NCBI GenBank assembly: GCA_902362875.1
Contig: CABIYF010000014.1
Location: 22,212 to 86,211 of the forward strand
Reading direction: 5' to 3'
DNA: 64,000 nucleotides
From: Eubacteriaceae bacterium
Lineage (GTDB): Bacteria > Bacillota > Clostridia > Lachnospirales > Lachnospiraceae
Shown here one piece after another: positions 17,013 through 26,200 of this stretch (the first letter of the stretch is position 1; each line of letters begins with the position of its first letter). Position numbers and translations under genes: made by a program. The notes under the pieces were generated by a model, which was not told the origin of the DNA, searched no databases, and saw only the letters and a list, made by a program, of their open reading frames with translations.

Positions 17013-18878
17013 ATGGGAGACATCAGACAGACAATAAAGAGAAAAAAATGGAATATGATTTTAGGGGCTTTGGATATATTGATGATGATAGCAGCAGCTT
17101 ATCTGGCATTACTGACCAGATTTGAATTCTATCCATCCAAAGTAGCATTGGTATTTTTGAAATCTGTATTTCAATATATGCCATTAAATCTTTTCTGCAG
17201 TATCTTGATTTTCATGGCATACAAATTATATTCTACTCAATGGAAATATGCAGGGATATCAGATTTTGTAAATGTGATCAAATCAGTATTTATATCATCT
17301 GTATTTCAGCTGATTGGTATTTCAATGTTACGCTGGGAGATACCAAGAAGCTACTTTTTCCTGTATCTTGTATATCTGATGCTTGGCACATTCTTTATTC
17401 GATTGTTAGTGCGTCTGATCCAGGGAAAAGAACCGCTCAGGATCAAAGATACTAATAAGAAAAAAGTATCCGTGATGTTAATTGGAGCTGGAGAAGCAGG
17501 AAACATCATTTTAAATGAGATCAAGAAAAGTGCATATGTCAACAAGTCTATCAAATGTATCATAGATGATAATCCGGCAAAGAAACATACATATTTATCA
17601 GGTGTTCCCGTGGTTGGAAACCGTCATACGATTATTCGAAATGCGATCAAATACGATATAGAAGAGATTATTCTGGCAATTCCTACATTATCCGCAAAAG
17701 ACCGCAAGGAGATTCTGGAGATATGCAAACAGACAGGATGTCATTTAAGTATTCTTCCAGGACTTTATCAGTTGATCAACAGTGAAGTAACGGTATCATC
17801 TTTAAGAGAAGTTGAGATTGAGGATTTACTTGGAAGAGAACCAGTGAAAGCGAACCTTCCATCCATTATGAATTATGTCAAAGACCAGATTGTGTTTGTA
17901 ACCGGAGGGGGCGGATCGATCGGAAGTGAGATCTGCAGGCAGGTAGCAAGATACAAGCCGAAGAAACTAGTGATCATTGACAACTACGAGAATAATGCAT
18001 ATGAGATTCAGATGGAATTAAAGAGAAAACATCCGGAATTAGACTTGAAAGTGTTGATCTTATCTGTCCAGAATCATTTGAGAATGCATAATATTTTTCA
18101 GGATTACAAACCAGATATTGTATTTCATGCGGCAGCACATAAGCATGTGCCATTGATGGAAGACAGCCCGCATGATGCGATTAAGAATAATGTCTTTGGA
18201 ACATTTAATGTCGCCCAAGAAGCAGGATTAAGCGGTGTAAAAAGAATGGTATTGATTTCCACAGACAAAGCAGTCAGACCAACCAATATCATGGGAGCAT
18301 CCAAGCGAGTGTGCGAGATGGTGATCCAGTACATGAACACACAGTATGACACAGAGTATGTGGCGGTGCGCTTTGGAAATGTATTGGGAAGCAATGGAAG
18401 CGTTGTACCATTATTTAAGAAACAGATCGCTAATGGAGGTCCGGTAACCGTGACACATCCAGAGATCATCAGATATTTTATGACGATTCCGGAGGCAGTA
18501 AGTCTGGTACTGGAAGCAGGAGCTTACGCTAAAGGAGGAGAGATCTTTATTCTTGATATGGGAGAACCAGTTAGGATTTTAGATCTTGCAGAGAATATGA
18601 TCCGTTTATCAGGACTGATTCCAGGGGAAGATATTGAAATTCAGTTTACTGGCTTAAGACCAGGAGAGAAACTATATGAAGAACTTCTGATCGACGAAGA
18701 GAATAAAAAAGAGACAGAGAACAAACGAATCTTTATTGGAAATCCAAAGATGATGCCGCCAGAGCAGTTTGGCAAACTGATCGCTGAATTAGATCATGCA
18801 GCATTTTCAGAAGATCCAAGGATTCGGGAAGTTGTAAAAAAACTAGTTCCAGAATATACATATCAGCAGACAAAATGA
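17013..18878 (+). CDS. pglF: UDP-GlcNAc 4,6-dehydratase, PglF/CapD family
   Basis: Membrane-anchored nucleotide-sugar dehydratase, about 621 residues, predicted to make UDP-4-keto-6-deoxy-GlcNAc. Four N-terminal membrane helices (to about residue 130) lead to a first Rossmann-like region (IGAGEAGNIILNEI) and then the SDR catalytic domain with VFVTGGGGSIGSEICRQ for NAD and STDKAVRPTNIMGASKR, where Met replaces the usual Tyr of YxxxK, as in PglF/FlaA1-type enzymes. It is the first gene of the locus, directly followed by a PglE-like aminotransferase. Start: the ATG at 17013 follows AAAGAGGA; a TTG 24 bases upstream is an alternative. Confidence 0.88.
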   Translation: MGDIRQTIKRKKWNMILGALDILMMIAAAYLALLTRFEFYPSKVALVFLKSVFQYMPLNLFCSILIFMAYKLYSTQWKYAGISDFVNVIKSVFISSVFQLIGISMLRWEIPRSYFFLYLVYLMLGTFFIRLLVRLIQGKEPLRIKDTNKKKVSVMLIGAGEAGNIILNEIKKSAYVNKSIKCIIDDNPAKKHTYLSGVPVVGNRHTIIRNAIKYDIEEIILAIPTLSAKDRKEILEICKQTGCHLSILPGLYQLINSEVTVSSLREVEIEDLLGREPVKANLPSIMNYVKDQIVFVTGGGGSIGSEICRQVARYKPKKLVIIDNYENNAYEIQMELKRKHPELDLKVLILSVQNHLRMHNIFQDYKPDIVFHAAAHKHVPLMEDSPHDAIKNNVFGTFNVAQEAGLSGVKRMVLISTDKAVRPTNIMGASKRVCEMVIQYMNTQYDTEYVAVRFGNVLGSNGSVVPLFKKQIANGGPVTVTHPEIIRYFMTIPEAVSLVLEAGAYAKGGEIFILDMGEPVRILDLAENMIRLSGLIPGEDIEIQFTGLRPGEKLYEELLIDEENKKETENKRIFIGNPKMMPPEQFGKLIAELDHAAFSEDPRIREVVKKLVPEYTYQQTK

Positions 18879-18895
18879 CAGGGGGATGAGACAGC

Positions 18896-20029
18896 ATGAA
18901 AGAACGTATTTATATGGCATCACCAACGATGCATGGGGAAGAACAAAAATTTGTGCAGGAAGCGTTTGACACCAATTGGATCGCACCACTTGGCCCAAAT
19001 GTAAATGGTTTCGAACGTGAGATGGAACAATATACAGGAATTGCCCATTGCAGTGCATTAAGTGCAGGAACAGCAGCACTGCATCTGGCAATGAAATTAC
19101 TAAAAGTCGGGGAAGGAGATACTGTGATATGTCCTTCGCTGACTTTTGCTGCAACTGTCAATCCGGTGGCATACGAAAAGGGAAAGATCGTATTTGTCGA
19201 TTCAGAACCAGAGACATGGAACATGTCACCACAGGCACTAAGAAGAGCGTTAGAAGACCATCCAGAGACAAAGGCAGTTATTGTAGCACATCTTTATGGA
19301 ACACCTGCGAAAGTAGATGAAATTCTGGCAGTCTGTAAGGAGTATAACGTTCCATTAGTAGAAGATGCTGCAGAAAGCTTAGGAGCAACATACAAAGGCA
19401 TCCAGACGGGAAAATTTGGGGTTATTGCAGCATTTTCATTTAACGGAAATAAGATCATCACGACATCCGGCGGAGGAATGATCGCATCAGAGAATGAAGA
19501 ATACATTAAACATGCAACATTTCTGGCAACACAGGCGAAAGAGCCAGTCAGACATTATGAACATAAAGAGATAGGATATAACTACAGAATGTCCAATATT
19601 ACAGCAGGAGTTGGAAGAGGGCAGCTTATTCATTTAGATGAACATATTGCAAAGAAGAAAGCAATTTATGAGACATATAAAGAAGCATTGAAAGACTATA
19701 AACATGTTCATATGAATCCATATGAAACATGCAGTGAGCCAAACTTCTGGTTATCCTGTATGACGCTTGATGAATCATGCGGTGTAAAACCATTAGATAT
19801 CATTGAAGCATTGGAGGCAGAGAACATCGAAAGCCGTCCAATCTGGAAACCATTACACAAACAGCCAGTGTTTGAAGGCTGTGAATTTTATTCCCATTAT
19901 GAGAATGATGAGAAACCAGTATCAGAAGATATTTTTGACCGCGGATTATGTCTTCCAAGCGATATAAAGAACACAAAGGAAGATATGGAAAGGATCATAA
20001 AGATCATAAAGTCCGTATTAGACCGATAA
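18896..20029 (+). CDS. pglE: PLP-dependent sugar aminotransferase, PglE-like (DegT family)
   Basis: Predicted to transfer an amino group to C4 of the keto-sugar made by the upstream dehydratase, giving UDP-4-amino-sugar. 377 residues. The PLP lysine lies in SFNGNKIITTSGGGM, and the residues around it, the N-terminal FDTNWIAPLGPNVNGFE, TAALHLAM and HYEHKEIGYNYRMSN all have near-identical counterparts in Campylobacter jejuni PglE as I recall it. The enzyme is cytoplasmic. It sits 17 bases after the dehydratase and before a PglC-like transferase, the order expected for bacillosamine synthesis. Confidence 0.9.
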   Translation: MKERIYMASPTMHGEEQKFVQEAFDTNWIAPLGPNVNGFEREMEQYTGIAHCSALSAGTAALHLAMKLLKVGEGDTVICPSLTFAATVNPVAYEKGKIVFVDSEPETWNMSPQALRRALEDHPETKAVIVAHLYGTPAKVDEILAVCKEYNVPLVEDAAESLGATYKGIQTGKFGVIAAFSFNGNKIITTSGGGMIASENEEYIKHATFLATQAKEPVRHYEHKEIGYNYRMSNITAGVGRGQLIHLDEHIAKKKAIYETYKEALKDYKHVHMNPYETCSEPNFWLSCMTLDESCGVKPLDIIEALEAENIESRPIWKPLHKQPVFEGCEFYSHYENDEKPVSEDIFDRGLCLPSDIKNTKEDMERIIKIIKSVLDR

Positions 20030-20053
20030 AATGAAAATGGGAGTAAATAAAAG

Positions 20054-22297
20054 ATGTATCAAAAGTATATCAAACGATTTTTTGACATTATATTGTCACT
20101 GTGCTGTATTATTTTATCCAGTCCGATCCTGCTTGTTACAGCACTGCTTGTAAGGATCAAATTAGGAAGTCCTGTGATCTTTAAACAGGAAAGACCGGGG
20201 TATCACAACGAAGTATTTACACTGTACAAATTCAGAAGTATGACAGATGCCAAAGACGAGAATGGAAATCTCCTTCCAGATAAGGAACGACTGCCAAGGT
20301 TTGGACAGCTGCTGCGTTCGACAAGTCTTGATGAACTGCCGGAATTTTTTAATATTTTATTTGGACATATGAGTTTTGTAGGTCCAAGACCACTATTAAA
20401 GCAGTATGTGGATTTCTACAGTGCCAGACAAAAACGGCGTGCCGACGTAAGACCAGGACTTACAGGTCTTGCACAGGTTAACGGACGAAATGCGATCAGC
20501 TGGGAAGAGAAATTTGAATTTGACCTTGAATATGTGGACAGTATTTCATTGATCACAGATATTAAGATCATGTTTCAGACTGTAACAAAGGTACTAAAAC
20601 GAGCAGGGATCAGCGCACAGGAATCTGTTACGATGTATGCATTTCAGGGAACGAAGAAGGGGCAGTTCTCAAAATATAAAAGAGATGGACACATTAAGAT
20701 TTTATTTTCCAGCGTCGGGGATCAGGTTGAATTCATCGATACATTCCGCTATGCGGCAGGAAAATTAGGAGTGAAAGTAACATTTGTCGGATGTGACCAC
20801 TCTTTGGAAGCACCAGCATTGTATCGCTGTCATAAGCATTATCAGGTACCAGAACCAGGGGAAGAAGGATATATCACAGCACTGTTACATATATGCAAAC
20901 AGGAAAATATCGGTCTGATCATTCCAAGAACGGAAAAAGATGTATTTATTATGTCACAGAGAATCAGTGAGTTTGAAGCGATCGGAACTGAAGTACTGAT
21001 CGCCAATGAAGAACTTGCAGTTCTTTGCAGCAATAAGCGCTGGACAGGTAATTTCTTTGAAGAGTGCGGACTAAATTGTCCAAAGATCGTGGACAAAGCA
21101 CAAGATTATACGCAGGGATATCCTGCGATGTTTGCAGCATTGGATGCTATGGATAATCTGCAGCAAAGTATTATGGTTCACGATGAAAAAGAGTTGAATT
21201 TCAATGCATCAAAATACGATAATTACACGATCCGCCCATTTTTAAATGGAAAAATGTACGAGATCGATGTATTTTGCAATCCAGATGGAAGCCCGGTCTT
21301 TATCACACCAAGAGCCAAGGAAGATATTGAAGGCAAGGAAAGTGCAAGATACAGAGTGGTAAGAGACCATAAGATCGTAGAAGAAGTGGAAAAGATTCTT
21401 TTGAAGCTGAAACCGTGTGGATGGATGACCGTTTTTATGCTGCGTGAGGAAAATACAGACAAGGACTATTTTATCCGAATGGAACCTTGGTATCATCAGG
21501 CAAGTACAGTATCGATCAAAGCAGGGGCAGATGCACCATTTGCAGCACTTTCCATGATGCTTGGAGAGCCGCTTGCATACAAAGAAGATGCAGCTGACGA
21601 TAACGTGATCTTCACGAGATTTGAAAAAAGCGTATGTTTAAATACCAAAGAAGAACCTATCGTAGAGATACATGACTTCAAAGAACTGTACCATCTGGAT
21701 GATGCGATCGGTTCTGTAATCTTTGATCTTGATGATACTTTGTATTCAGAGAAAGATTATGTCCGAAGCAGTTTCCGTGTCGTAGAACGAATCCTTCCAG
21801 AGGTAAAAAACATTTTCAATAAGTTATGTGCAGCACTGGAAAAAGGACAGCCGCCATTGGAAACTGTATTAAAGGAAGCAGGAATCTATTCAGATGAATT
21901 GCTTTTAAAATGCAGAGAAGCAATCAGAGATCACAAACCAGAGATTACATTATATGAAGGGGTTAAAGAGTTATTCTTTGAATTGCACACACAAAAACGA
22001 AGCATCGGACTTTTGATCGATGGAACACCAAAAGTCCAGAGAGCTAAGATAGAAGCCCTCGGATTGGACAAAATGGCCGATGAGATTTTGATCACCGATG
22101 AGCTGGCTGGACACGGAAATGTTATGGAATTTCGAAAACCAAATGATCTACCATTTCTGATCATGAAAAAACGACTGGATGTTCCATGCAGGAATATGGC
22201 ATTTGTGGGTGATGATATTGAGAAAGACTTTATTGCTCCAAGAGCATTAGGAATGGAGTGTTATTGGAAGAAAAACGAGGATGGGTTGTATGAGTAA
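20054..22297 (+). CDS. Three-domain fusion: PglC-like phosphoglycosyltransferase + ATP-grasp + HAD
   Basis: 747 residues combining three enzymes. Residues 1-205 are a monotopic phosphoglycosyltransferase close to C. jejuni PglC: re-entrant hydrophobic helix, KFRSMTD, catalytic Asp-Glu in TSLDELPE, MSFVGPRPLL, PGLTGLAQVNGRNAISWE. It would load the first sugar phosphate onto undecaprenyl phosphate. Residues about 210-540 are an ATP-grasp fold (CSNKRWTGNFF, GKMYEIDVFCNPDG), but the usual metal block ExNPR reads RMEPW, so activity may be altered. Residues about 553-747 are a HAD phosphatase: IFDLDDTLY, LLIDGTP, RKPND, VGDDIEKDF. A plain PglC would be about 200 residues. The reading frame is continuous and clean, so this is a true fusion and not an assembly join. 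Confidence 0.88.
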   Translation: MYQKYIKRFFDIILSLCCIILSSPILLVTALLVRIKLGSPVIFKQERPGYHNEVFTLYKFRSMTDAKDENGNLLPDKERLPRFGQLLRSTSLDELPEFFNILFGHMSFVGPRPLLKQYVDFYSARQKRRADVRPGLTGLAQVNGRNAISWEEKFEFDLEYVDSISLITDIKIMFQTVTKVLKRAGISAQESVTMYAFQGTKKGQFSKYKRDGHIKILFSSVGDQVEFIDTFRYAAGKLGVKVTFVGCDHSLEAPALYRCHKHYQVPEPGEEGYITALLHICKQENIGLIIPRTEKDVFIMSQRISEFEAIGTEVLIANEELAVLCSNKRWTGNFFEECGLNCPKIVDKAQDYTQGYPAMFAALDAMDNLQQSIMVHDEKELNFNASKYDNYTIRPFLNGKMYEIDVFCNPDGSPVFITPRAKEDIEGKESARYRVVRDHKIVEEVEKILLKLKPCGWMTVFMLREENTDKDYFIRMEPWYHQASTVSIKAGADAPFAALSMMLGEPLAYKEDAADDNVIFTRFEKSVCLNTKEEPIVEIHDFKELYHLDDAIGSVIFDLDDTLYSEKDYVRSSFRVVERILPEVKNIFNKLCAALEKGQPPLETVLKEAGIYSDELLLKCREAIRDHKPEITLYEGVKELFFELHTQKRSIGLLIDGTPKVQRAKIEALGLDKMADEILITDELAGHGNVMEFRKPNDLPFLIMKKRLDVPCRNMAFVGDDIEKDFIAPRALGMECYWKKNEDGLYE

Positions 22298-22958
22298 GGA
22301 AAAGAAGATCAGACCGATCGTGATCGTAGGAGCCGGAGGTATGGGAAGAGATACCCAGTGGCTGATCGAACGGATCAATGAATCAGATCAACAAGAAAAG
22401 TATGAGATACTCGGTTATATAGATGATGGGATCAAAGCAGGGACAATGATTGATGATCACCCTGTTCTTGGTGGAATTGATTATCTTGTCAATCAGCAGG
22501 AACAGCTGTCAGTTGCATTTGCATTAGGCAATGTGAAGGTCCGAAAGAAACTTATAGAAAAGTGTATAGAAAATCCGAATCTCACTTACCCAAATCTTAT
22601 AGATCCATCTGTTATTATGTCTGAAAGAATTATGATCGGACAAGGAAATATTATCTGTACTTCTGTGATCATGACGACCAATATCTGGATTGGAGATTTT
22701 AACCTGATCTGTAACAGAAGTATTGTCGGACATGATGACAGAATTGGAAATTATAACACACTTTATCCGGGAGTCCTGCTTTCTGGGAATGTAAGAATCA
22801 GTACATTAACAGAGATAGGAACAGGAAGCCAGATCATACAAGGCTTGCGCATCACCGACGAGGTGACCGCAGGTGCAGGAAGCACGATCATCAAAGATAT
22901 AGATACACCGGGAACTTATGTAGGAAGTCCCGTAAGAAGAGTAAATTATGAAGAATAG
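22290..22958 (+). CDS. pglD: Sugar O/N-acetyltransferase, PglD/NeuD family
   Basis: 222-residue acyltransferase predicted to N-acetylate the 4-amino-sugar made by the aminotransferase, using acetyl-CoA. An N-terminal Rossmann-like domain (IVIVGAGGMGRDTQWLI) is followed by a left-handed beta-helix of hexapeptide repeats. The proposed catalytic His of this family lies in SIVGHDD. The C-terminal ITDEVTAGAGSTIIKDI and GTYVGSPVRRV are typical. The ATG at 22290 overlaps the end of the fusion gene and follows GAGG at about 9 bases; a start three codons earlier is possible. Confidence 0.86.
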   Translation: MSKEKKIRPIVIVGAGGMGRDTQWLIERINESDQQEKYEILGYIDDGIKAGTMIDDHPVLGGIDYLVNQQEQLSVAFALGNVKVRKKLIEKCIENPNLTYPNLIDPSVIMSERIMIGQGNIICTSVIMTTNIWIGDFNLICNRSIVGHDDRIGNYNTLYPGVLLSGNVRISTLTEIGTGSQIIQGLRITDEVTAGAGSTIIKDIDTPGTYVGSPVRRVNYEE

Positions 22959-24042
22959 AAAGATATTAATTTTAGCAAATTTAGATGTAGGATTATACAA
23001 ATTCAGAAAGGCACTGATCAAAGAATTATTAGATCAGGAAAATGAAGTTTATATTTCCCTGCCGAAAGGAATGCTGGTAGAGAAGCTTGAAGAAATGGGC
23101 TGTCATTTTATTGAAACACCTGTTGACCGCAGAGGGATCAACCCAGTGACAGACTTTAAATTAATTCTGCAATATTTAAAAATCATGAAAACAATCCGCC
23201 CAGATCAGGTGATCACCTACACGATCAAACCGAATATCTATGGTGGACTTGCAGCAAGATTAAAGAGAATACCATATGCAGTCAATATTACAGGATTAGG
23301 AACAGCATTTCAGAGTGAAAATATGATCAAAAAACTGGTCGTATTTCTATACAAACTGTCATGCAAAAAGGCTAAGACAGTATTCTTTGAAAATGCCGAA
23401 AATAAACAGGTATTTCTAAGCAATAATATCATCAAAGATTCACAGACATGCCTTCTGCCAGGCGCAGGAATTGATCTGAATGAATATGAAATGACACCAT
23501 ATCCAGAAGAATCAAGAAACATCAGATTCTTATTCATCGGACGAGTGATGAAAGAAAAAGGAGTCGAAGAACTGTTTAAAGCAGCAAAGAACATCAAGAA
23601 GATATATCCGGAAGCGTCTTTTGATATTGTCGGACCAATGGAAGACGATTACAAAGACAGAATTCATTCTTTAGTCAGAAACGGGATCATCTATTATTAC
23701 GGATATCAGGAAGATGTAAAACCATTCATCAAGAAATGCGACTGTTTTGTACTGCCGTCATACCATGAAGGAATGGCAAATACTCTGTTAGAATCCGCAG
23801 CCCTGGGAAGACCATTGATCACGAGCAGGATACATGGATGTATGGAGGCAGTCAATGAGGGTGAGAACGGATATCTGGTAGATGTAAAAGATGCCAGAGG
23901 TCTGGAAGAGAAGATGAAGGAGTTTATTGATCTTTCCTATGATGAGAAGAAGATGATGGGTGAGAAGTCACGAGAAGTGATGGTTGAGAAGTTTGATAAG
24001 GTGGAAGTTGTTGGGATGACAATAGAAGGACTTGAGAGATGA
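22948..24042 (+). CDS. GT4 glycosyltransferase (PglA-like position)
   Basis: 364-residue GT-B enzyme that probably adds the second sugar to the lipid-linked monosaccharide on the inner face of the membrane. It has N-terminal ILILANLDVGLYKFRKALI, the GxGTAFQ loop (TGLGTAFQ), FIGRVMKEKGVEELF, and the nucleotide-sugar motif PSYHEGMANTLLESAALGRP (EX7E). Its place after the pglF-E-C-D set and its N-terminal likeness to PglA suggest an N-acetylgalactosaminyl-type transferase, but sugar specificity cannot be read. It overlaps the acetyltransferase by 11 bases. Confidence 0.85.
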   Translation: MKNRKILILANLDVGLYKFRKALIKELLDQENEVYISLPKGMLVEKLEEMGCHFIETPVDRRGINPVTDFKLILQYLKIMKTIRPDQVITYTIKPNIYGGLAARLKRIPYAVNITGLGTAFQSENMIKKLVVFLYKLSCKKAKTVFFENAENKQVFLSNNIIKDSQTCLLPGAGIDLNEYEMTPYPEESRNIRFLFIGRVMKEKGVEELFKAAKNIKKIYPEASFDIVGPMEDDYKDRIHSLVRNGIIYYYGYQEDVKPFIKKCDCFVLPSYHEGMANTLLESAALGRPLITSRIHGCMEAVNEGENGYLVDVKDARGLEEKMKEFIDLSYDEKKMMGEKSREVMVEKFDKVEVVGMTIEGLER

Positions 24043-24063
24043 TAGATAAAGGAAGGAAGAACA

Positions 24064-25173
24064 TTGAGTATTTATTGGTTGTTTTTAGTATTAGCGACAA
24101 TTATATGTTTTTGGAATGAATCAAGCAGTAAAATAGTATGGAATGGCAGAAGATATCAAAGGAAAGCGTATTGGAGCCAGGCAATTATCTTTTTTGCAGT
24201 TGTGATTTTTTTCTGTGGATTAAGAAGTGGAATTGCAGATACAGGAACATATATACAAATGTTTAAAAGCTATCCATCTAGTATATTTGGAATCCATTTA
24301 GATGATATCAATAAAGATAAAGGATTTTTTATTATATCAGTTCTTTATAAACAGTTTATCTCAACAGATTTTCATGGATGGCTGTTTTTAATGGCTCTGA
24401 TTTCAGGTGTTGCATTAATGTTAGGCTTGATGAAATATTCAGAATATTTTGGATTAAGTTGTTATTTATTGATTGTGGGAACAATGTTTACCTATTTTGT
24501 AAATGGTATGCGGCAATTTGTTGTTGTTACAATATTTTTTTATGCAACATACATGATCTTGGAAGGAAAATGGACGAAATATGTAATTTTAATTCTTTTA
24601 CTTTCTACAATTCATGGTTCGGCATTGATATTATTATTGGTGTATTTCTTAAGAAATGTGAAACCATGGGGTTCTCAAATGAGAATGGTTATGTTTTTAT
24701 CTCTGATTGCAGGAGTAGGTTTTGATAAGCTATTCCCTTTGTTTGGAAATTTTTTGGCAGAAACACAGTATAAAGGTTATGTTGATTACATTTCATCACA
24801 GGGAAGAGGAAGTAGTGTTATTCGACTGGCAATTGCAGTGATTCCTTGTGTGATAGCATATATGGCACGATATGCGATTGAAGAAGAAAATAATAAACTT
24901 ATAAATTTCAGTATTAATATGTCAGTCATCAATTTTTGTTTATATATTATAGCGACATTCTCCAGTGGAATGGTAGTTGGAAGGCTTACAACATATTTTG
25001 ATATTTATAATCTGATACTGCTTCCTTGGTTGATGCATCATGCATTTACACAAAGGAGCAGAAAAATCGTAATCTTATTGTGCATGGCATTTTATTTAGT
25101 ATTTTTCTATTTCCAGATGGTACTGACATGGGGGTTAGGCTACGAAAGTGATATTTTACATTTATATATATGA
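24064..25173 (+). CDS. EpsG/Wzy-type polysaccharide polymerase
   Basis: 369-residue integral membrane protein with about ten helices. FCGLRSGIADTGTYIQMF near residue 55-75 is the EpsG family hallmark (G-L-R plus DT-x-x-Y in the first outside loop). Such proteins polymerise repeat units on the outer face of the membrane in Wzx/Wzy-type pathways. The start is TTG with AAGGAAGGAAG upstream. Base composition is more AT-rich than in the flanking pgl-like genes, a common sign that the variable middle of a glycan locus starts here. Confidence 0.78.
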   Translation: MSIYWLFLVLATIICFWNESSSKIVWNGRRYQRKAYWSQAIIFFAVVIFFCGLRSGIADTGTYIQMFKSYPSSIFGIHLDDINKDKGFFIISVLYKQFISTDFHGWLFLMALISGVALMLGLMKYSEYFGLSCYLLIVGTMFTYFVNGMRQFVVVTIFFYATYMILEGKWTKYVILILLLSTIHGSALILLLVYFLRNVKPWGSQMRMVMFLSLIAGVGFDKLFPLFGNFLAETQYKGYVDYISSQGRGSSVIRLAIAVIPCVIAYMARYAIEEENNKLINFSINMSVINFCLYIIATFSSGMVVGRLTTYFDIYNLILLPWLMHHAFTQRSRKIVILLCMAFYLVFFYFQMVLTWGLGYESDILHLYI

Positions 25174-25199
25174 TTTAATAAATTTAAGGGGAAAGAAGA

Positions 25200-26183
25200 A
25201 TGAAGATAAGTGTGATCATACCTGTATATAATACAGAGAAATATTTAAAAGAATGTGTAGATAGTGTACTTGCTCAAACATATTGGGATTTAGAAATTCT
25301 ATTGATCAATGATGGAGCAACAGATTCCAGTCCACAGATTTGTGAAGTGTATGCTAAGCAAGATATGAGAATTAAAGTAATACATAAACAAAATGGAGGA
25401 TTATCTGATACAAGAAATACGGGAATCAAACAGTGCAGTGGAGATTATGTATTATTTCTTGACAGTGATGACTACTGGGATGATAAAGAGATGGTTAAAA
25501 AGCTTGTTAACCAAATGGAACAATATCCAGTAGACATTTTAAATTTCCGTTATAAAAAATATATGGAAGATACCAAGCAGTTTGTAACATGCTTAAAATC
25601 CGTAGAAGATATCAAACAGCAGGAAAAAGATCAGATATTAGAAAGACTGATCAATGAAGGATTATATATTTCATCTGCATGTAATAAGTTGATATCTGCC
25701 TCTTTCCTAAAAGAAAATGAATTATATTTTGAAAAAGGAATTACATCAGAAGATATCGACTGGTGCGCAAGAATGCTGATCAAATGTAAAAGCATTGGAT
25801 ATAACAATGTAGAAGCTTATGTATATCGTCAGAGAAGTGAATCAATCACTCACACGATTTCTTATAAGAATATTTATGATCTTAGCAATAACGTGAAGAA
25901 ATGTGTAAGATTTGGAAAGAAAATTCCAAAGGAAACAAAATTTTATGAATTATATCATGATTTCGCAGCATATCAATATGGAACGTTATTATTAAGCAAC
26001 ACTTTGGTAGAAGGTGATAAAGCCAGGATCAAAGCAATCATGAAAGAAATGAAAGCATACAGCTGGCTGCTCGCTTATCATGTAAATCCTAAGATCAAAT
26101 TGCAGTATTATGTAAAGAAAATATTTGGATATAACAATCTGATCAGATTCCTAAAATTATATACAAAGATAAAAAAATACTAG
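25200..26183 (+). CDS. GT2 glycosyltransferase 1
   Basis: 327-residue GT-A enzyme. N-terminal SVIIPVYNTEKYLKECVDSVL binds the nucleotide; LINDGATDSSPQ replaces the more usual DDGSTD; the metal DxD is LDSDDYWDD near residue 90. A basic C-terminal tail may contact the membrane. It is one of seven GT2 paralogues in the locus, all sharing the IKVIHKxNGG core. The donor and linkage are not deducible. Confidence 0.87.
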   Translation: MKISVIIPVYNTEKYLKECVDSVLAQTYWDLEILLINDGATDSSPQICEVYAKQDMRIKVIHKQNGGLSDTRNTGIKQCSGDYVLFLDSDDYWDDKEMVKKLVNQMEQYPVDILNFRYKKYMEDTKQFVTCLKSVEDIKQQEKDQILERLINEGLYISSACNKLISASFLKENELYFEKGITSEDIDWCARMLIKCKSIGYNNVEAYVYRQRSESITHTISYKNIYDLSNNVKKCVRFGKKIPKETKFYELYHDFAAYQYGTLLLSNTLVEGDKARIKAIMKEMKAYSWLLAYHVNPKIKLQYYVKKIFGYNNLIRFLKLYTKIKKY

Positions 26184-26200
26184 ATATAAGGGGAGTATAT

